Origin: Spirosoma sp. KUDC1026 | GTDB taxonomy: Bacteria > Bacteroidota > Bacteroidia > Cytophagales > Spirosomataceae | Direction of reading: 5' to 3' | Assembly: GCF_013375035.1 (NCBI RefSeq) | Contig: NZ_CP056032.1 | Span: forward strand, 5,392,001 to 5,456,000 | Length of the DNA: 64,000 nucleotides | Shown: positions 26,008 to 34,740 of the stretch, piece after piece | How positions within the stretch are numbered: the stretch's first letter is position 1 | Layout of the letters: each line of letters starts with the position of its first letter | Made by a program: the position numbers and the translations under genes | The notes under the pieces: model-generated | What the model was told of the DNA's origin: nothing | Databases searched by the model: none | What the model saw: only the letters and a program-made list of their open reading frames with translations

Positions 26008-27156
26008 ATGCAAAAAGTTTTGTTCATTGATCGGGACGGTACGTTGATAGTCGAACCACAGCCCGATCAACAGGTAGACTCTCTCGCCAAACTCGATTAC
26101 ATTCCTAAAGTTCTCTCGGCTCTGCGTAAAATAGCCCAGGAAACCGACTACGAACTGGCCATGGTAACCAACCAGGATGGCCTGGGGACAGCCTCTTTTC
26201 CCGAAGACACGTTCTGGCCTGCTCACAACAAAATGCTGGCCACGTTTGCCGGCGAGGGCATAAATTTTGCCGACGTTCATATCGACCGCCACTTTCCGCA
26301 CGAGAACACAACGACCCGCAAGCCCGGTACCGGCATGCTGACGCAGTACTTCTCGGAAAACTACGACCTGGCAAACAGCTACGTTATTGGCGACCGGCTC
26401 ACCGATGTGCAACTGGCTGTCAATCTGGGCGCAAAAGCGATCCTCTTTCTGCCACCGGGCGGCCTGTCGGCGGTACAGATGGCGGATGTGAGCGGTATGA
26501 CCGACGAAATGAAAGACGCTATTGCGTTCACCACCGACGATTGGGACCAGATCTATACCTTTCTGCGCCTACCCGCCCGGACGGCCACGGTGGACCGTAA
26601 CACCAAAGAAACTCAGATTCGCGTGGAGCTGAACTTGGACGGTACCGGCCGCGCTGACATGCACACGGGGCTGGGTTTCTTCGACCATATGCTCGATCAG
26701 GTGACGAAACATTCGGGTGCCGATCTGTCGATCCGCGTTAACGGCGATCTGCACATCGACGAGCACCACACGATCGAAGATACGGCGCTGGCCCTGGGCG
26801 AAGCCTACCGACGCGCGCTGGGTGATAAGCGGGGCATCAGCCGCTATGGGTTTCTACTACCGATGGACGAAGCACTGGCGCAGGTAGCCATCGACTTTTC
26901 AGGACGCCCCTGGCTGGTTTGGGATGCGGATTTTCGGCGGGAAAAAATTGGGGATATGCCGACCGAAATGTTCTTCCATTTCTTCAAGTCGTTTTCAGAT
27001 ACGGCGCTTTGTAACCTTAACATCAAAGTAGAAGGCGACAACGAACACCACAAGATCGAAGCAATTTTCAAAGCCTTCGCCAAAGCGATCAAAATGGCCG
27101 TTCGGCGCGATATTAACGAACTCGACAACCTTCCCAGTACCAAGGGGGTTTTGTAA
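26008..27156 (+). CDS. hisB: Bifunctional histidinol-phosphatase / imidazoleglycerol-phosphate dehydratase
   Basis: 382 residues from the ATG at 26008. Residues 1-165 are a HAD phosphatase (FIDRDGTLI with the nucleophile Asp, [27 protein letters not shown]). Residues about 190-382 are the dehydratase ([68 protein letters not shown]) with paired His-rich metal motifs. It performs steps six and eight of histidine synthesis in the cytoplasm. No other his gene is adjacent. Confidence 0.96.
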   Translation: MQKVLFIDRDGTLIVEPQPDQQVDSLAKLDYIPKVLSALRKIAQETDYELAMVTNQDGLGTASFPEDTFWPAHNKMLATFAGEGINFADVHIDRHFPHENTTTRKPGTGMLTQYFSENYDLANSYVIGDRLTDVQLAVNLGAKAILFLPPGGLSAVQMADVSGMTDEMKDAIAFTTDDWDQIYTFLRLPARTATVDRNTKETQIRVELNLDGTGRADMHTGLGFFDHMLDQVTKHSGADLSIRVNGDLHIDEHHTIEDTALALGEAYRRALGDKRGISRYGFLLPMDEALAQVAIDFSGRPWLVWDADFRREKIGDMPTEMFFHFFKSFSDTALCNLNIKVEGDNEHHKIEAIFKAFAKAIKMAVRRDINELDNLPSTKGVL

Positions 27157-27197
27157 AAATGGGACGGTAAACCCTTCGGCAAACCGTTTTTACGATG

Positions 27198-27205
27198 TAC
27201 TTTTG
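27198..27205 (+). promoter_or_regulatory. -7 element TACTTTTG before a 33-residue gene
   Basis: Exact TAnnTTTG, 25 bases ahead of a short ORF at 27230. The precise promoter supports that ORF as real. Confidence 0.55.
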
Positions 27206-27229
27206 TGGCAAATTCAATTGACTACTGAC

Positions 27230-27331
27230 ATGGATTTATCAACTCCGTTAACAATCCTCTTCTACGTTGTTCTGCTGACGGCTGCCTATATCACCGGCAA
27301 ATGGCTTGTTCGTAAGGATCGTAATTACTAG
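27230..27331 (+). CDS. Small single-pass membrane peptide, 33 residues
   Basis: The ORF begins MDLSTPLTILFYVVLLTAAY and ends in a basic, polar tail (GKWLVRKDRNY). Residues 6-22 form one membrane helix. It has a promoter-like TACTTTTG upstream and a hairpin terminator downstream (27339-27387), so it looks like its own transcription unit between hisB and the acyltransferase gene. Function unknown; the positive-inside rule would put the carboxy terminus in the cytoplasm. Confidence 0.6.
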   Translation: MDLSTPLTILFYVVLLTAAYITGKWLVRKDRNY

Positions 27332-27338
27332 AAAGCCG

Positions 27339-27400
27339 GTGGTTAGAAACCAGTCGCTGATAGAATAATCCACTGTTTTCTAACCACTTACTTTTTCTTT
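27339..27400 (+). terminator. Hairpin terminator after the small membrane peptide
   Basis: Arms 27339-27349 and 27377-27387 pair over 11 bases with a 27-base loop, followed by a T-rich run (CTTTTTCTTTTT). Confidence 0.6.
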
Positions 27401-27409
27401 TTCAGTACC

Positions 27410-27994
27410 ATGCTTGGCGCTCTGACCCGCTGGTTATTCAACGTATGGGGCTGGCGCATTGCTGGTCCCGTTCCCAATGTGCCCAAGGCAATCTGGGTTG
27501 TTGCCCCCCATACGACAAACTGGGATTTCCTGCTTGGACTCGGCATTCGTCCTACGATCCATATCTGGATTCAGTACCTCGCCAAAAGCTCCTTATTTAC
27601 CTGGTATTCCGGCTGGCTGTTCCGGCTGCTGGGTGGCAAACCCGTTTACCGCGACAAAGCGCACAATCTGGTTGATGCTACGGTCGATGCGTTCAACCAG
27701 AGCGACCGACTTCATATCTGCATCGCTCCCGAAGGTACTCGCAGCAACGTTTCGCGTTTAAAAACAGGCTTTTATTACATCGCGCTGAAGGCGAACGTTC
27801 CTCTCATTCTGGTTGGCTTCGACTGGCCCCGAAAACTCATTCTCCTTAGCGAGCCGCTCTATGTCACGGGCGATTACGAACGGGATATGCTTCCTTTCTA
27901 CGAGTTCTTCTCTACGGTTCAGGGCGAAAAGAAAGATTGGTTGACGCAGTGGGAGAAAACGGGCGTTATCGAGAAACCGGTAACGCGTTCCTGA
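27410..27994 (+). CDS. PlsC-like 1-acylglycerol-3-phosphate acyltransferase family protein
   Basis: 194 residues. The acyltransferase motif I (HX4D) is HTTNWD near residue 30, and motif III is PEGTRS near residue 105, followed by KTGFYYIALKANVPLILVGFDW. The early part is hydrophobic (ALTRWLFNVWGW), so the enzyme probably sits at the inner membrane face. The family transfers acyl chains to lysophospholipids or related acceptors; this short form could act on another lipid. It converges on lpxB. Confidence 0.85.
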   Translation: MLGALTRWLFNVWGWRIAGPVPNVPKAIWVVAPHTTNWDFLLGLGIRPTIHIWIQYLAKSSLFTWYSGWLFRLLGGKPVYRDKAHNLVDATVDAFNQSDRLHICIAPEGTRSNVSRLKTGFYYIALKANVPLILVGFDWPRKLILLSEPLYVTGDYERDMLPFYEFFSTVQGEKKDWLTQWEKTGVIEKPVTRS

Positions 27995-28026
27995 TCTGTA
28001 CGTAATGCCCAGCGAGGCAAACTGAC

Positions 28027-29142
28027 TTACCCCTGTTGTAGTGCCTGCACCATAGCCCGCCCGGCTCGTTCGGACGCGCCGGGCTCTCCCATTTTTTCCT
28101 GCACGTCGGTATAACCAGCCAGCAGATCAGACCGTTTTACGCCGGTTGGTAAAACAGCACGCAATTCATTGGCCACATTGGCTGGCGTCAGATCTGCCTG
28201 AATCAGCTCTTTCACCACCTCACGATTCGCAATCAGGTTGACGAGCGAGATGAACGGAACAGCAATCAATCGCCGGGCTATCGCATACGAGATAAATGTT
28301 GTCTTGTAGCAGACCACCTGTGGTACGTTGAACAGCGCCGTTTCGAGCGTGGCCGTTCCCGACGTAACGAGCGCAGCCGTTGCCAGATGCAGCAGATCAT
28401 AGGCCGCATCATTCACCCGCCGGACGTGCGGATAATCGGCCAGCAATGCGTCGTACAAACTTGTTGGCAGGTTGCTCACCGTTCCCACAACGAACTGATA
28501 CGTGTCGAATCCGCGGGTACTAGCCAGCATCGTCGGCAGAATCGACGTGATTTCCTGGTGCCGACTACCGGGCAGGAGCGCAATAATAGGGCGCTCATCC
28601 AGGCCGTTTTCCTGCCGGAAATCTGGATCAGGCTGGAAAGCAGCCAGGGCGTCGAGCAGCGGATTTCCAACGTAATCGACGTTATATTCATATTTCGCGA
28701 AGAACTCGGTTTCGAACGGCAGGATCGTAAAAAGCCGGTCGACGTTAGCCTTGATGTTCAGCGCCCGGCGCTGGTTCCAGGCCCAGACTTTCGGTGAAAT
28801 GTAATAGAACACCCGGATACCGTGCTTCCTGGCAAAACGCGCCATTCGCAGGTTGAAACCAGCATAATCGATCAGGATAAGTACGTCAGGGCGGTGCGCC
28901 AGCAGATCGGCCTGGCACTCGCGCATAATGCGCCGGATGGTACCTAGGTTTTTCACGACTTCAAGAAAACCCATGAACGCCATGTCACGGTAATGTCGTA
29001 CCAGCGTAGCCCCGGCGGCTTCCATCTGCTCCCCACCGTAAGCCCGACACTGAGCCGCCGGATCGCGCTCGCGAATGGCCTTGATTAAATTGGCTCCATG
29101 CAAATCGCCCGAACGTTCACCGGCAATCAGGTAGTAAGTCAT
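28027..29142 (-). CDS. lpxB: Lipid-A-disaccharide synthase
   Basis: 371 residues from the ATG at 29142, which gives the usual family start (TYYLIAGERSGDLHGANLI); an in-frame ATG at 29163 would add seven residues. Family motifs: YRDMAFMGFLEVVKN, DVLILIDYAGFNLRMA, YYISPKVWAWNQRR, VDYVGNPLLD, and LLPGSRHQEI. This GT19 enzyme joins UDP-diacylglucosamine and lipid X at the inner membrane to form the lipid A disaccharide. It shares a strand with queD upstream and converges with the acyltransferase. Confidence 0.95.
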   Translation of the reverse strand: MTYYLIAGERSGDLHGANLIKAIRERDPAAQCRAYGGEQMEAAGATLVRHYRDMAFMGFLEVVKNLGTIRRIMRECQADLLAHRPDVLILIDYAGFNLRMARFARKHGIRVFYYISPKVWAWNQRRALNIKANVDRLFTILPFETEFFAKYEYNVDYVGNPLLDALAAFQPDPDFRQENGLDERPIIALLPGSRHQEITSILPTMLASTRGFDTYQFVVGTVSNLPTSLYDALLADYPHVRRVNDAAYDLLHLATAALVTSGTATLETALFNVPQVVCYKTTFISYAIARRLIAVPFISLVNLIANREVVKELIQADLTPANVANELRAVLPTGVKRSDLLAGYTDVQEKMGEPGASERAGRAMVQALQQG

Positions 29143-29189
29143 TGGTTGTTGAGATGGAGCCATTGAGGGCGATTGAGGGCGGCAGCTAC

Positions 29190-29606
29190 CTACTCGCCGA
29201 AGTAATCCACGAAGTTTTTTGGGGTTTCGTAGAGACGAAGCTGATGCAGGTGCGCTTCGGTCACCTCACTCAGAGCGCGTTCGAGAATTTTCCAGATTTC
29301 CATGATAAAAATCTCACAGCTCGCCATTTTTCCCTGCATGAAATCGACATCCAGATTCAGGTTTTTGTGATCAACTTTTTCAATCACTTCCCGCCGGATA
29401 ATGTCGCCCAGTACCTTAAGGTCAATCACAAAACCCGTATCGGGGTCTGGCTCGCCTTTTACGGTAACGATTAATTCGAAGTTATGCCCGTGCCAGTTAA
29501 TGTTGGCGCAGGGACCAAAAACTTCTTTGTTCCGCTCCTCCGACCAAGCTGGGTTATAAAGCCGGTGGGCCGCGTTAAAATGCTCAATTCGATTTATATA
29601 TACCAT
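29190..29606 (-). CDS. queD: 6-carboxytetrahydropterin synthase / 6-pyruvoyltetrahydropterin synthase family
   Basis: 138 residues. Zinc ligands are visible in FNAAHRL and in WHGHNFELIV, the catalytic Cys in GPCANINWHGH, the second site in KVDHKNLN and the pterin-anchoring Glu in LYETP. Spacing between the Cys and HGH (five residues) is like eukaryotic PTPS rather than the three-residue spacing of E. coli QueD, so the role could be either queuosine precursor or pterin synthesis. A short tandem repeat separates it from lpxB downstream. Confidence 0.88.
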   Translation of the reverse strand: MVYINRIEHFNAAHRLYNPAWSEERNKEVFGPCANINWHGHNFELIVTVKGEPDPDTGFVIDLKVLGDIIRREVIEKVDHKNLNLDVDFMQGKMASCEIFIMEIWKILERALSEVTEAHLHQLRLYETPKNFVDYFGE

Positions 29607-29797
29607 TCGTCTGGTTTATTTATAAAAGGCGGTTGCCAGAAACGCCGGTGAAAAAATTGGGTGCAAAGATACGAACTATCCAGGCCTTATAAAATGGTTT
29701 GGTAAAAGTCAGACTGCTTGATATAGCACCAAAGCAACCTTAAAAAAATGCAAATTATTCCGAAAATAGGCTATTCATTTGTACCTATCTAAAGCTG

Positions 29798-29805
29798 TAT
29801 CTTTA
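29798..29805 (+). promoter_or_regulatory. Possible -7 element TATCTTTA of hldD
   Basis: One base off TAnnTTTG, 73 bases ahead of the ATG at 29878; a TTTG lies 20 bases upstream. Confidence 0.4.
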
Positions 29806-29877
29806 CAGCCAATTTAGATTTATTCTAGTTGATATTTACCTCTTTATAGAAACCAAAACGTTTACGGCCAATAAAAT

Positions 29878-30843
29878 ATGATTATCGTTACGGGGGCTGC
29901 AGGCTTTATTGGAAGCTGTTTGATCAATCAGTTAAATGCAGAAAATTTCAATTTCATCGTTGCCGTCGATGATTTTTCGGACCCTCGTAAACAAGCCAAT
30001 TTAGTTGATAAACGAATCCAGGAATACGTTGACCGGGAAGGCTTTTTCGGCTGGCTGGACCAGAACTATCAGGAAGTCGAGTTCATTTTTCACATCGGTG
30101 CCCGCACAGATACGACGGAATTTAACTGGGATATCCTGGAGCACCTCAACCTCGAATACTCCAAGCAAATCTGGAATCGCTGCATCGACTACCAGATACC
30201 TCTCGTCTACGCTTCTTCGGCCGCTACGTATGGATTAGGCGAACATGGGTACGATGATAACGAGTCGATCATCCCGCAACTGCAGCCGCTTAACCCCTAC
30301 GGCGATTCGAAAAATAGGTTCGATATCTGGGTATTGGAGCAGGAACGGCAACCCTTCTTCTGGGCGGGTCTGAAGTTTTTCAACGTCTACGGTCCTAACG
30401 AATACCATAAAGACCGGATGGCGTCGGTTATCTTTCACACGTATCAGCAGATTCTGAAAACGGGAAAGATGAACCTGTTCCGGTCGCATAATCCGGAGTT
30501 TGCCGACGGCGAGCAAATGCGGGATTTTGTCTACGTCAAAGACGTGCTTTCGGTCTGCAGCTTTCTGATGCATCACCGGCGCAACTCGGGGATTTATAAC
30601 CTGGGCAGTGGCAAAGCCCGCACCTTCTACGACCTGGCCGCCAATACGTTCCGGGCGCTCGACCTCGAACCCAACATTGGCTTTATCGATACCCCCGTCG
30701 ACATCCGGGATAAGTACCAGTACTTCACGCAGGCCAACATGGCCAAGCTACGGTCTATCGGTTACGATAAGCCGTTCTGCTCGCTGGAAGAAGGCATCCA
30801 CGATTACGTCGTCAACTACCTCAAAAAGGACGCGTATCTCTAG
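29878..30843 (+). CDS. hldD: ADP-L-glycero-D-manno-heptose 6-epimerase
   Basis: 321 residues. NADP-binding IIVTGAAGFIGSCLI at the start; HIGARTDTTEFNW, YASSAATYG, and catalytic YGDSKN; FFNVYGPNEYHKDRMASV and GEQMRDFVYVKDV are characteristic of HldD/RfaD. It epimerises ADP-D-glycero- to ADP-L-glycero-D-manno-heptose for the LPS inner core, in keeping with lpxB nearby. It ends in TAG and converges on a subtilase with only seven bases between and no visible terminator. Confidence 0.93.
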   Translation: MIIVTGAAGFIGSCLINQLNAENFNFIVAVDDFSDPRKQANLVDKRIQEYVDREGFFGWLDQNYQEVEFIFHIGARTDTTEFNWDILEHLNLEYSKQIWNRCIDYQIPLVYASSAATYGLGEHGYDDNESIIPQLQPLNPYGDSKNRFDIWVLEQERQPFFWAGLKFFNVYGPNEYHKDRMASVIFHTYQQILKTGKMNLFRSHNPEFADGEQMRDFVYVKDVLSVCSFLMHHRRNSGIYNLGSGKARTFYDLAANTFRALDLEPNIGFIDTPVDIRDKYQYFTQANMAKLRSIGYDKPFCSLEEGIHDYVVNYLKKDAYL

Positions 30844-30850
30844 AAAATCG

Positions 30851-32404
30851 TTACTCCCAGATCACTTCGATCACTTCATTTTTCAAGTCTACCGTCGTCT
30901 GCTTTTCGTCTTTTCCCCGGCGTAAGGTAAGTTTTCCTTTGTTGGGTTTCAGCGAATCCTGACTCAGTACGTGGGTAGCGTCTTTCTTGTGAAAAACTGA
31001 AATCAGCGTTTCGGCGGACGGCACGGGCACCTCTACCGATCTCCCCTGCGCTTTTACGGAACGACTGGTCGTTGCCAGCGGCTGATTGCGCAGCAACGCA
31101 AGTGCCCGCGACGCCTGGGGCACCCCATAGCCCACGTAGTTATTCCCGTACGGATACAGGTGCGACGATTTTTCAATAATCGCCATCACCTCTTTGTTGG
31201 TCAATTTCGGATTCGCCTGCATGATACAGGCGGCAAAGCCGGTGATGATGGGAGCCGCCAGCGACGTACCGTAGAGCGAGAAACACGATACGTTCGGTTT
31301 CAGGTACGGCAGACTTTCGGGACCAATGCTACTGTAGCCGATCCGGTTCCAGAGCTTGGCATTGGTCGCGCCAATCGCCAGCACACCCTTCGCATCGGCT
31401 GGCGTACTGACCACACGCCATTGCCGGTCGTCACCTTCGTTCCCCGCTGACACAATAATGAGCATTCCTTTTTTATCAGCCGCCAGTTGGGCCGCCCGGC
31501 TAATCAGGCTTGTTTTCCCGTCCATCTGGCTGGGCTCATAATTCTCTCTGGGATTGCTCATGCCTTTGGCGTAGCCCAGCGATGTATTAATCAGCCGAAC
31601 GCCCAGGCTATCCATCCACTCCATAGCCGCCACCCAGTTGTCTTCTTCGCCCCGGTATTCGCGGTTGCCCTGATCCGTGCGTGCCAGATAGAACGTAGCG
31701 TCCGTAGCGAGTCCGTACTGGATGGTGTCGACTGCATCATTTCCGGCAATGGCTGCCATAACCTCCGTGCCGTGCGTATCGGACATGGATTCCAGCGTCC
31801 GGAGCAGGTTGACTGGCGCGCTGTTTTTACGGACGTAGTCCCGAATCTCCTTTACCCCCTGCCGCTCGAAAACGTGCTTGAGCGCGTTAACAGAGTCGGC
31901 CCCGAAGAAACCGGCATCGATCACGCCAATCGTCACGAAACGCCCGCTCAAACCCGCTTCCATAAAATCACTGGCCTGGATCTGCCGCATAACCGGCGCT
32001 AGATGAACCCGGTCCGGCTTCCCCAAAGACGTAATAACGAGAGCCGGATCGATTGGCTCAATACCGACCACAAATGGCAGTTGGCGCACCTTCTTTATCT
32101 GCTCAGGCGTTAACCGCGCTGATACGGCATTCAGCCAGCGCGAGCGGGCAGCAACCGCTACACCCGTCTGCTGAAGCTGCTTAATGTACTGGCCGGATAC
32201 GGGTAAGTCCGTTTCGTCAAGGGGCAGATTCTGGGCAACCCGCCGGGCCATCGACTGGGCCGACAGGGCTGGTTTATCTGTTTGCTCTTTACCCGTGAGC
32301 AGAATCCAGTATCTGGAGTCTGAAGTGGCAGCTGATGAATAGATAGACTGCGCTGGGCAACGTAGCGACAGCACACAGAAAAGGATGAACAGGCGAATTA
32401 ACAT
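30851..32404 (-). CDS. Secreted S8 family serine peptidase (subtilase)
   Basis: 517 residues from the ATG at 32404, which places a Sec signal at 1-19 (LIRLFILFCVLSLRCPAQ); an upstream TTG is unlikely. An amino-terminal propeptide-like region (residues 40-130, WILLTGKEQ) precedes the catalytic domain with the triad in GVIDAGFFG (Asp), DTHGTEVMAAI (His) and YGTSLAAPIITGFAA (Ser). The carboxy tail of about 90 residues is short and lacks a recognisable type IX sorting domain. Probably periplasmic or extracellular. It is divergent from pepP, sharing its upstream region. Confidence 0.9.
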   Translation of the reverse strand: MLIRLFILFCVLSLRCPAQSIYSSAATSDSRYWILLTGKEQTDKPALSAQSMARRVAQNLPLDETDLPVSGQYIKQLQQTGVAVAARSRWLNAVSARLTPEQIKKVRQLPFVVGIEPIDPALVITSLGKPDRVHLAPVMRQIQASDFMEAGLSGRFVTIGVIDAGFFGADSVNALKHVFERQGVKEIRDYVRKNSAPVNLLRTLESMSDTHGTEVMAAIAGNDAVDTIQYGLATDATFYLARTDQGNREYRGEEDNWVAAMEWMDSLGVRLINTSLGYAKGMSNPRENYEPSQMDGKTSLISRAAQLAADKKGMLIIVSAGNEGDDRQWRVVSTPADAKGVLAIGATNAKLWNRIGYSSIGPESLPYLKPNVSCFSLYGTSLAAPIITGFAACIMQANPKLTNKEVMAIIEKSSHLYPYGNNYVGYGVPQASRALALLRNQPLATTSRSVKAQGRSVEVPVPSAETLISVFHKKDATHVLSQDSLKPNKGKLTLRRGKDEKQTTVDLKNEVIEVIWE

Positions 32405-32493
32405 AAAAAAACGCGCGATTTCGGTCAGTTGAGCCAGGAATGGCCTGGCTATGTAAACGCGAAAACGGCTGAAAACTCTTGAGCTTTTGGGTT

Positions 32494-32500
32494 TACTTTG
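32494..32500 (+). promoter_or_regulatory. Possible pepP promoter TACTTTG
   Basis: TAnTTTG, one base short of the consensus spacing, 37 bases ahead of the ATG at 32538. Confidence 0.35.
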
Positions 32501-32537
32501 CAAAACTAATTAGAAAGGCGGCTCTGGCCGGTATGCT

Positions 32538-33833
32538 ATGCGCTATTTACCCATTGACAATCAGCTTTTCGTTCAGAATCGGCAGCGACTAACGGCTTTA
32601 CTGAAGCCTAAGTCGCTGGTGGTGGTGAACGCGAACGACATTATGCCTACCAATGCCGACGGCACTATGGTTTTTCGGCAGAATAACGATCTGTTTTACC
32701 TGACGGGCGTCGATCAGGAAGAAACCCGCCTGGTGCTGTTTCCGGACCATCCAGACCCAAAATTCCGGGAGGTGCTTTTTCTGCGCGAAACCAGTGAGTT
32801 GATCGAGATCTGGGAAGGGCATAAACTGACTAAAGCAGAAGCCGAACAAACGACGGGTATTTCGCAGAAGCAGGTTTACTGGACGCATCAGTTCGAGCAG
32901 ATTTTCGGGCAGATGATCTTCGAAGCGGAAAACGTTTACCTGAATACAAACGAGCATACCCGCGCCAGTATAGTCGTACAGACGCAGGATGCCCGCTACA
33001 TCGACGAATTCCGGCATAAATACCCGCTGCATCATTTGCAGCGACTGGCCCCGCTCATGCACCAGCTCCGGGCGATCAAGGCTCCTCAGGAGATTGCACT
33101 GCTGCAAACGGCCATCGACATCACAGACAAAATGTTCCGCCGGTTATTGACATTCATCAAACCGGGCGTCTGGGAGTACGAGATTGAAGCCGAGATGATG
33201 CACGAGTATCTGATGAACCGGTCGCGGGGGGCAGCTTACACGCCCATTATCGCGTCGGGGGCCAACGCCTGCGTGCTGCATTACATCGACAATAGCGCCC
33301 AGTGTCAGGATGGCGATGTCATTCTGCTGGACATTGGCGCTGAATACGCCAACTACAATGCCGATATGACCCGTTCGGTTCCGGTGAATGGTCGTTTCAC
33401 CCAGCGCCAGCGGGCAGTTTACGACGCCGTGCTTCGCGTGTTGAACGAATCGAAGCAGATGCTACGCCCGGGCAACCTCTGGGACGAATACCACCGGGAG
33501 GTTGGTAAGATTATGGAATCGGAACTGATCGGATTGGGCTTACTCGATGCGCATGACGTAGCGAAACAGGACCCGGACGCTCCGCTCTACAAAAAATATT
33601 TCATGCACGGCACGTCACACTTCCTGGGTCTCGATGTGCACGACGTGGGTAACAAATACCGCCGGATGGAACCGGGCATGGTTTTCACCGTCGAACCGGG
33701 TATCTATATCCCCGCCGAAAAACTGGGCATTCGTCTGGAAAACAACGTTGTCATTACCGAGGCCGGTTGCGACGATCTGATGGCCAACATTCCGCTGGAA
33801 GCTGACCATATCGAGGACCTTATGAATACCTAA
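32538..33833 (+). CDS. pepP: Xaa-Pro aminopeptidase (aminopeptidase P)
   Basis: 431 residues. Amino-terminal aminopeptidase P domain (residues 5-150; NDLFYLTGVDQEETRLVL), then the pita-bread catalytic domain with dinuclear-metal ligands: DIGAEYANYNADMTRS (two Asp), HGTSHFLGLDVHD (His), VEPGIYIP (Glu) and IRLENNVVIT (Glu). It removes amino-terminal residues ahead of proline in the cytoplasm. Length matches the bacterial family. A hairpin after it also serves the convergent tetR gene. Confidence 0.93.
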   Translation: MRYLPIDNQLFVQNRQRLTALLKPKSLVVVNANDIMPTNADGTMVFRQNNDLFYLTGVDQEETRLVLFPDHPDPKFREVLFLRETSELIEIWEGHKLTKAEAEQTTGISQKQVYWTHQFEQIFGQMIFEAENVYLNTNEHTRASIVVQTQDARYIDEFRHKYPLHHLQRLAPLMHQLRAIKAPQEIALLQTAIDITDKMFRRLLTFIKPGVWEYEIEAEMMHEYLMNRSRGAAYTPIIASGANACVLHYIDNSAQCQDGDVILLDIGAEYANYNADMTRSVPVNGRFTQRQRAVYDAVLRVLNESKQMLRPGNLWDEYHREVGKIMESELIGLGLLDAHDVAKQDPDAPLYKKYFMHGTSHFLGLDVHDVGNKYRRMEPGMVFTVEPGIYIPAEKLGIRLENNVVITEAGCDDLMANIPLEADHIEDLMNT

Positions 33834-33838
33834 AAAGT

Positions 33839-33882
33839 AGGGGCTATTTCATGCCAAAAGTATTGTTCACGAAATAGCCCCT
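33839..33882. terminator. Inverted repeat between pepP and tetR
   Basis: Arms 33839-33850 and 33871-33882 are complementary over 12 of 12 bases around a 20-base loop; no long T run. Confidence 0.65.
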
Positions 33883-33905
33883 GACTGAGTACTACGTATA
33901 TCCTA

Positions 33906-34595
33906 TTACGCAGCCTGAACCGCCTGCACACTTTGATTTTGAGCAGGGGGCACGCCTTGTAACTTCGTATTTTCGCGCTCCAGCGCAATGCTCAGGCCAG
34001 CGTAGATTCGACGGATGGCCGTTTCGATACGCTCCCAGCCGGAATCAGAAGTCAGATCAATATCTCCAATCTGCCCCCGTTGCGTACTGGTCAGTACCAT
34101 GTACGTCACCGCCGAAATCATCAGACTGGTGATCGCAATCGGGTCAAATTCAGAAAAAGGAGCCAGCTTCTCTGTTAAGTTTTTATAAGATTGATCCCGA
34201 AATTCGGCGAGCCGGCGTGCGAGTTCGGTCTGTCCGTTCGACATTTCCCAGCGGATCAGTTCCTGTGAGGGCTTCCGGCCGCGAAACTCGCGCATAAACT
34301 GAATGGTATAGTCCGACCAGATCTTGCTACGTCCATCGGCAGGCAGATTAGCAGGTACCGAATCCAGGAACGATTCGTTGAACATTGACAGAAAAAAGCC
34401 CCGCTGTACGTACGCTTCCAGCAAGCCATTCCAACCGCCAAAGTACCGGTATATCAGTACTTTGTTGACACCTGCCCGTTCGGCAACCGCATTGATACCC
34501 GCTTTTTCGGTACCCCGCTCAGCCATAACTTCGCCCATGGCACGCAGGATACGCTCCATAGTCATCTGGCGATTTCTGCGTTTGACAACTTTCAT
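33906..34595 (-). CDS. TetR/AcrR family transcriptional regulator
   Basis: 229 residues. The amino-terminal DNA-binding domain is clear: MERILRAMGEVMAERGTEKAG, then INAVAERAGVNKVLIYRYFGG, the recognition helix of TetR proteins. The remaining 150 residues are an all-helical ligand domain without a recognisable subfamily signature. The upstream region holds a perfect TATGTTTG -7 element (34654-34661) and two palindromes spaced 21 bases apart (34665-34700), a strong hint of self-regulation. No target operon is adjacent; nearest neighbour on the same strand is 35148. Confidence 0.88.
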   Translation of the reverse strand: MKVVKRRNRQMTMERILRAMGEVMAERGTEKAGINAVAERAGVNKVLIYRYFGGWNGLLEAYVQRGFFLSMFNESFLDSVPANLPADGRSKIWSDYTIQFMREFRGRKPSQELIRWEMSNGQTELARRLAEFRDQSYKNLTEKLAPFSEFDPIAITSLMISAVTYMVLTSTQRGQIGDIDLTSDSGWERIETAIRRIYAGLSIALERENTKLQGVPPAQNQSVQAVQAA

Positions 34596-34653
34596 ATTGT
34601 GACCGTTTTTTTTATAGTAATTAGGTGATAATGCACTGAACCAGGCCTAAGGC

Positions 34654-34661
34654 CAAACATA
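34654..34661 (-). promoter_or_regulatory. -7 element TATGTTTG of tetR
   Basis: Exact TAnnTTTG on the minus strand, 59 bases from the ATG at 34595. Confidence 0.6.
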
Positions 34662-34664
34662 ACT

Positions 34665-34700
34665 CTACAAAATTTGTAGCTTATACTACAAATATGTGTA
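34665..34700. promoter_or_regulatory. Candidate TetR operator, two palindromes
   Basis: CTACAAAATTTGTAG (34665-34679) is a perfect palindrome; a second, imperfect one starting CTACAAAT lies at 34686-34700. Their spacing of 21 bases is two helical turns. The first abuts the -7 element of tetR, so binding there would block the promoter. Confidence 0.55.
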
Positions 34701-34712
34701 ATACGATCGATG

Positions 34713-34740
34713 TTACCAAGCGGTAACGTTACCAACGGTT
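34713..34740. promoter_or_regulatory. Alternating TTACC/GGTAA half-sites
   Basis: TTACC (34713), GGTAA (34722), TTACC (34729) and GGTT (34737); the central GGTAACGTTACC (34722-34733) is a perfect 12-base palindrome. Owner unknown. Confidence 0.35.
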
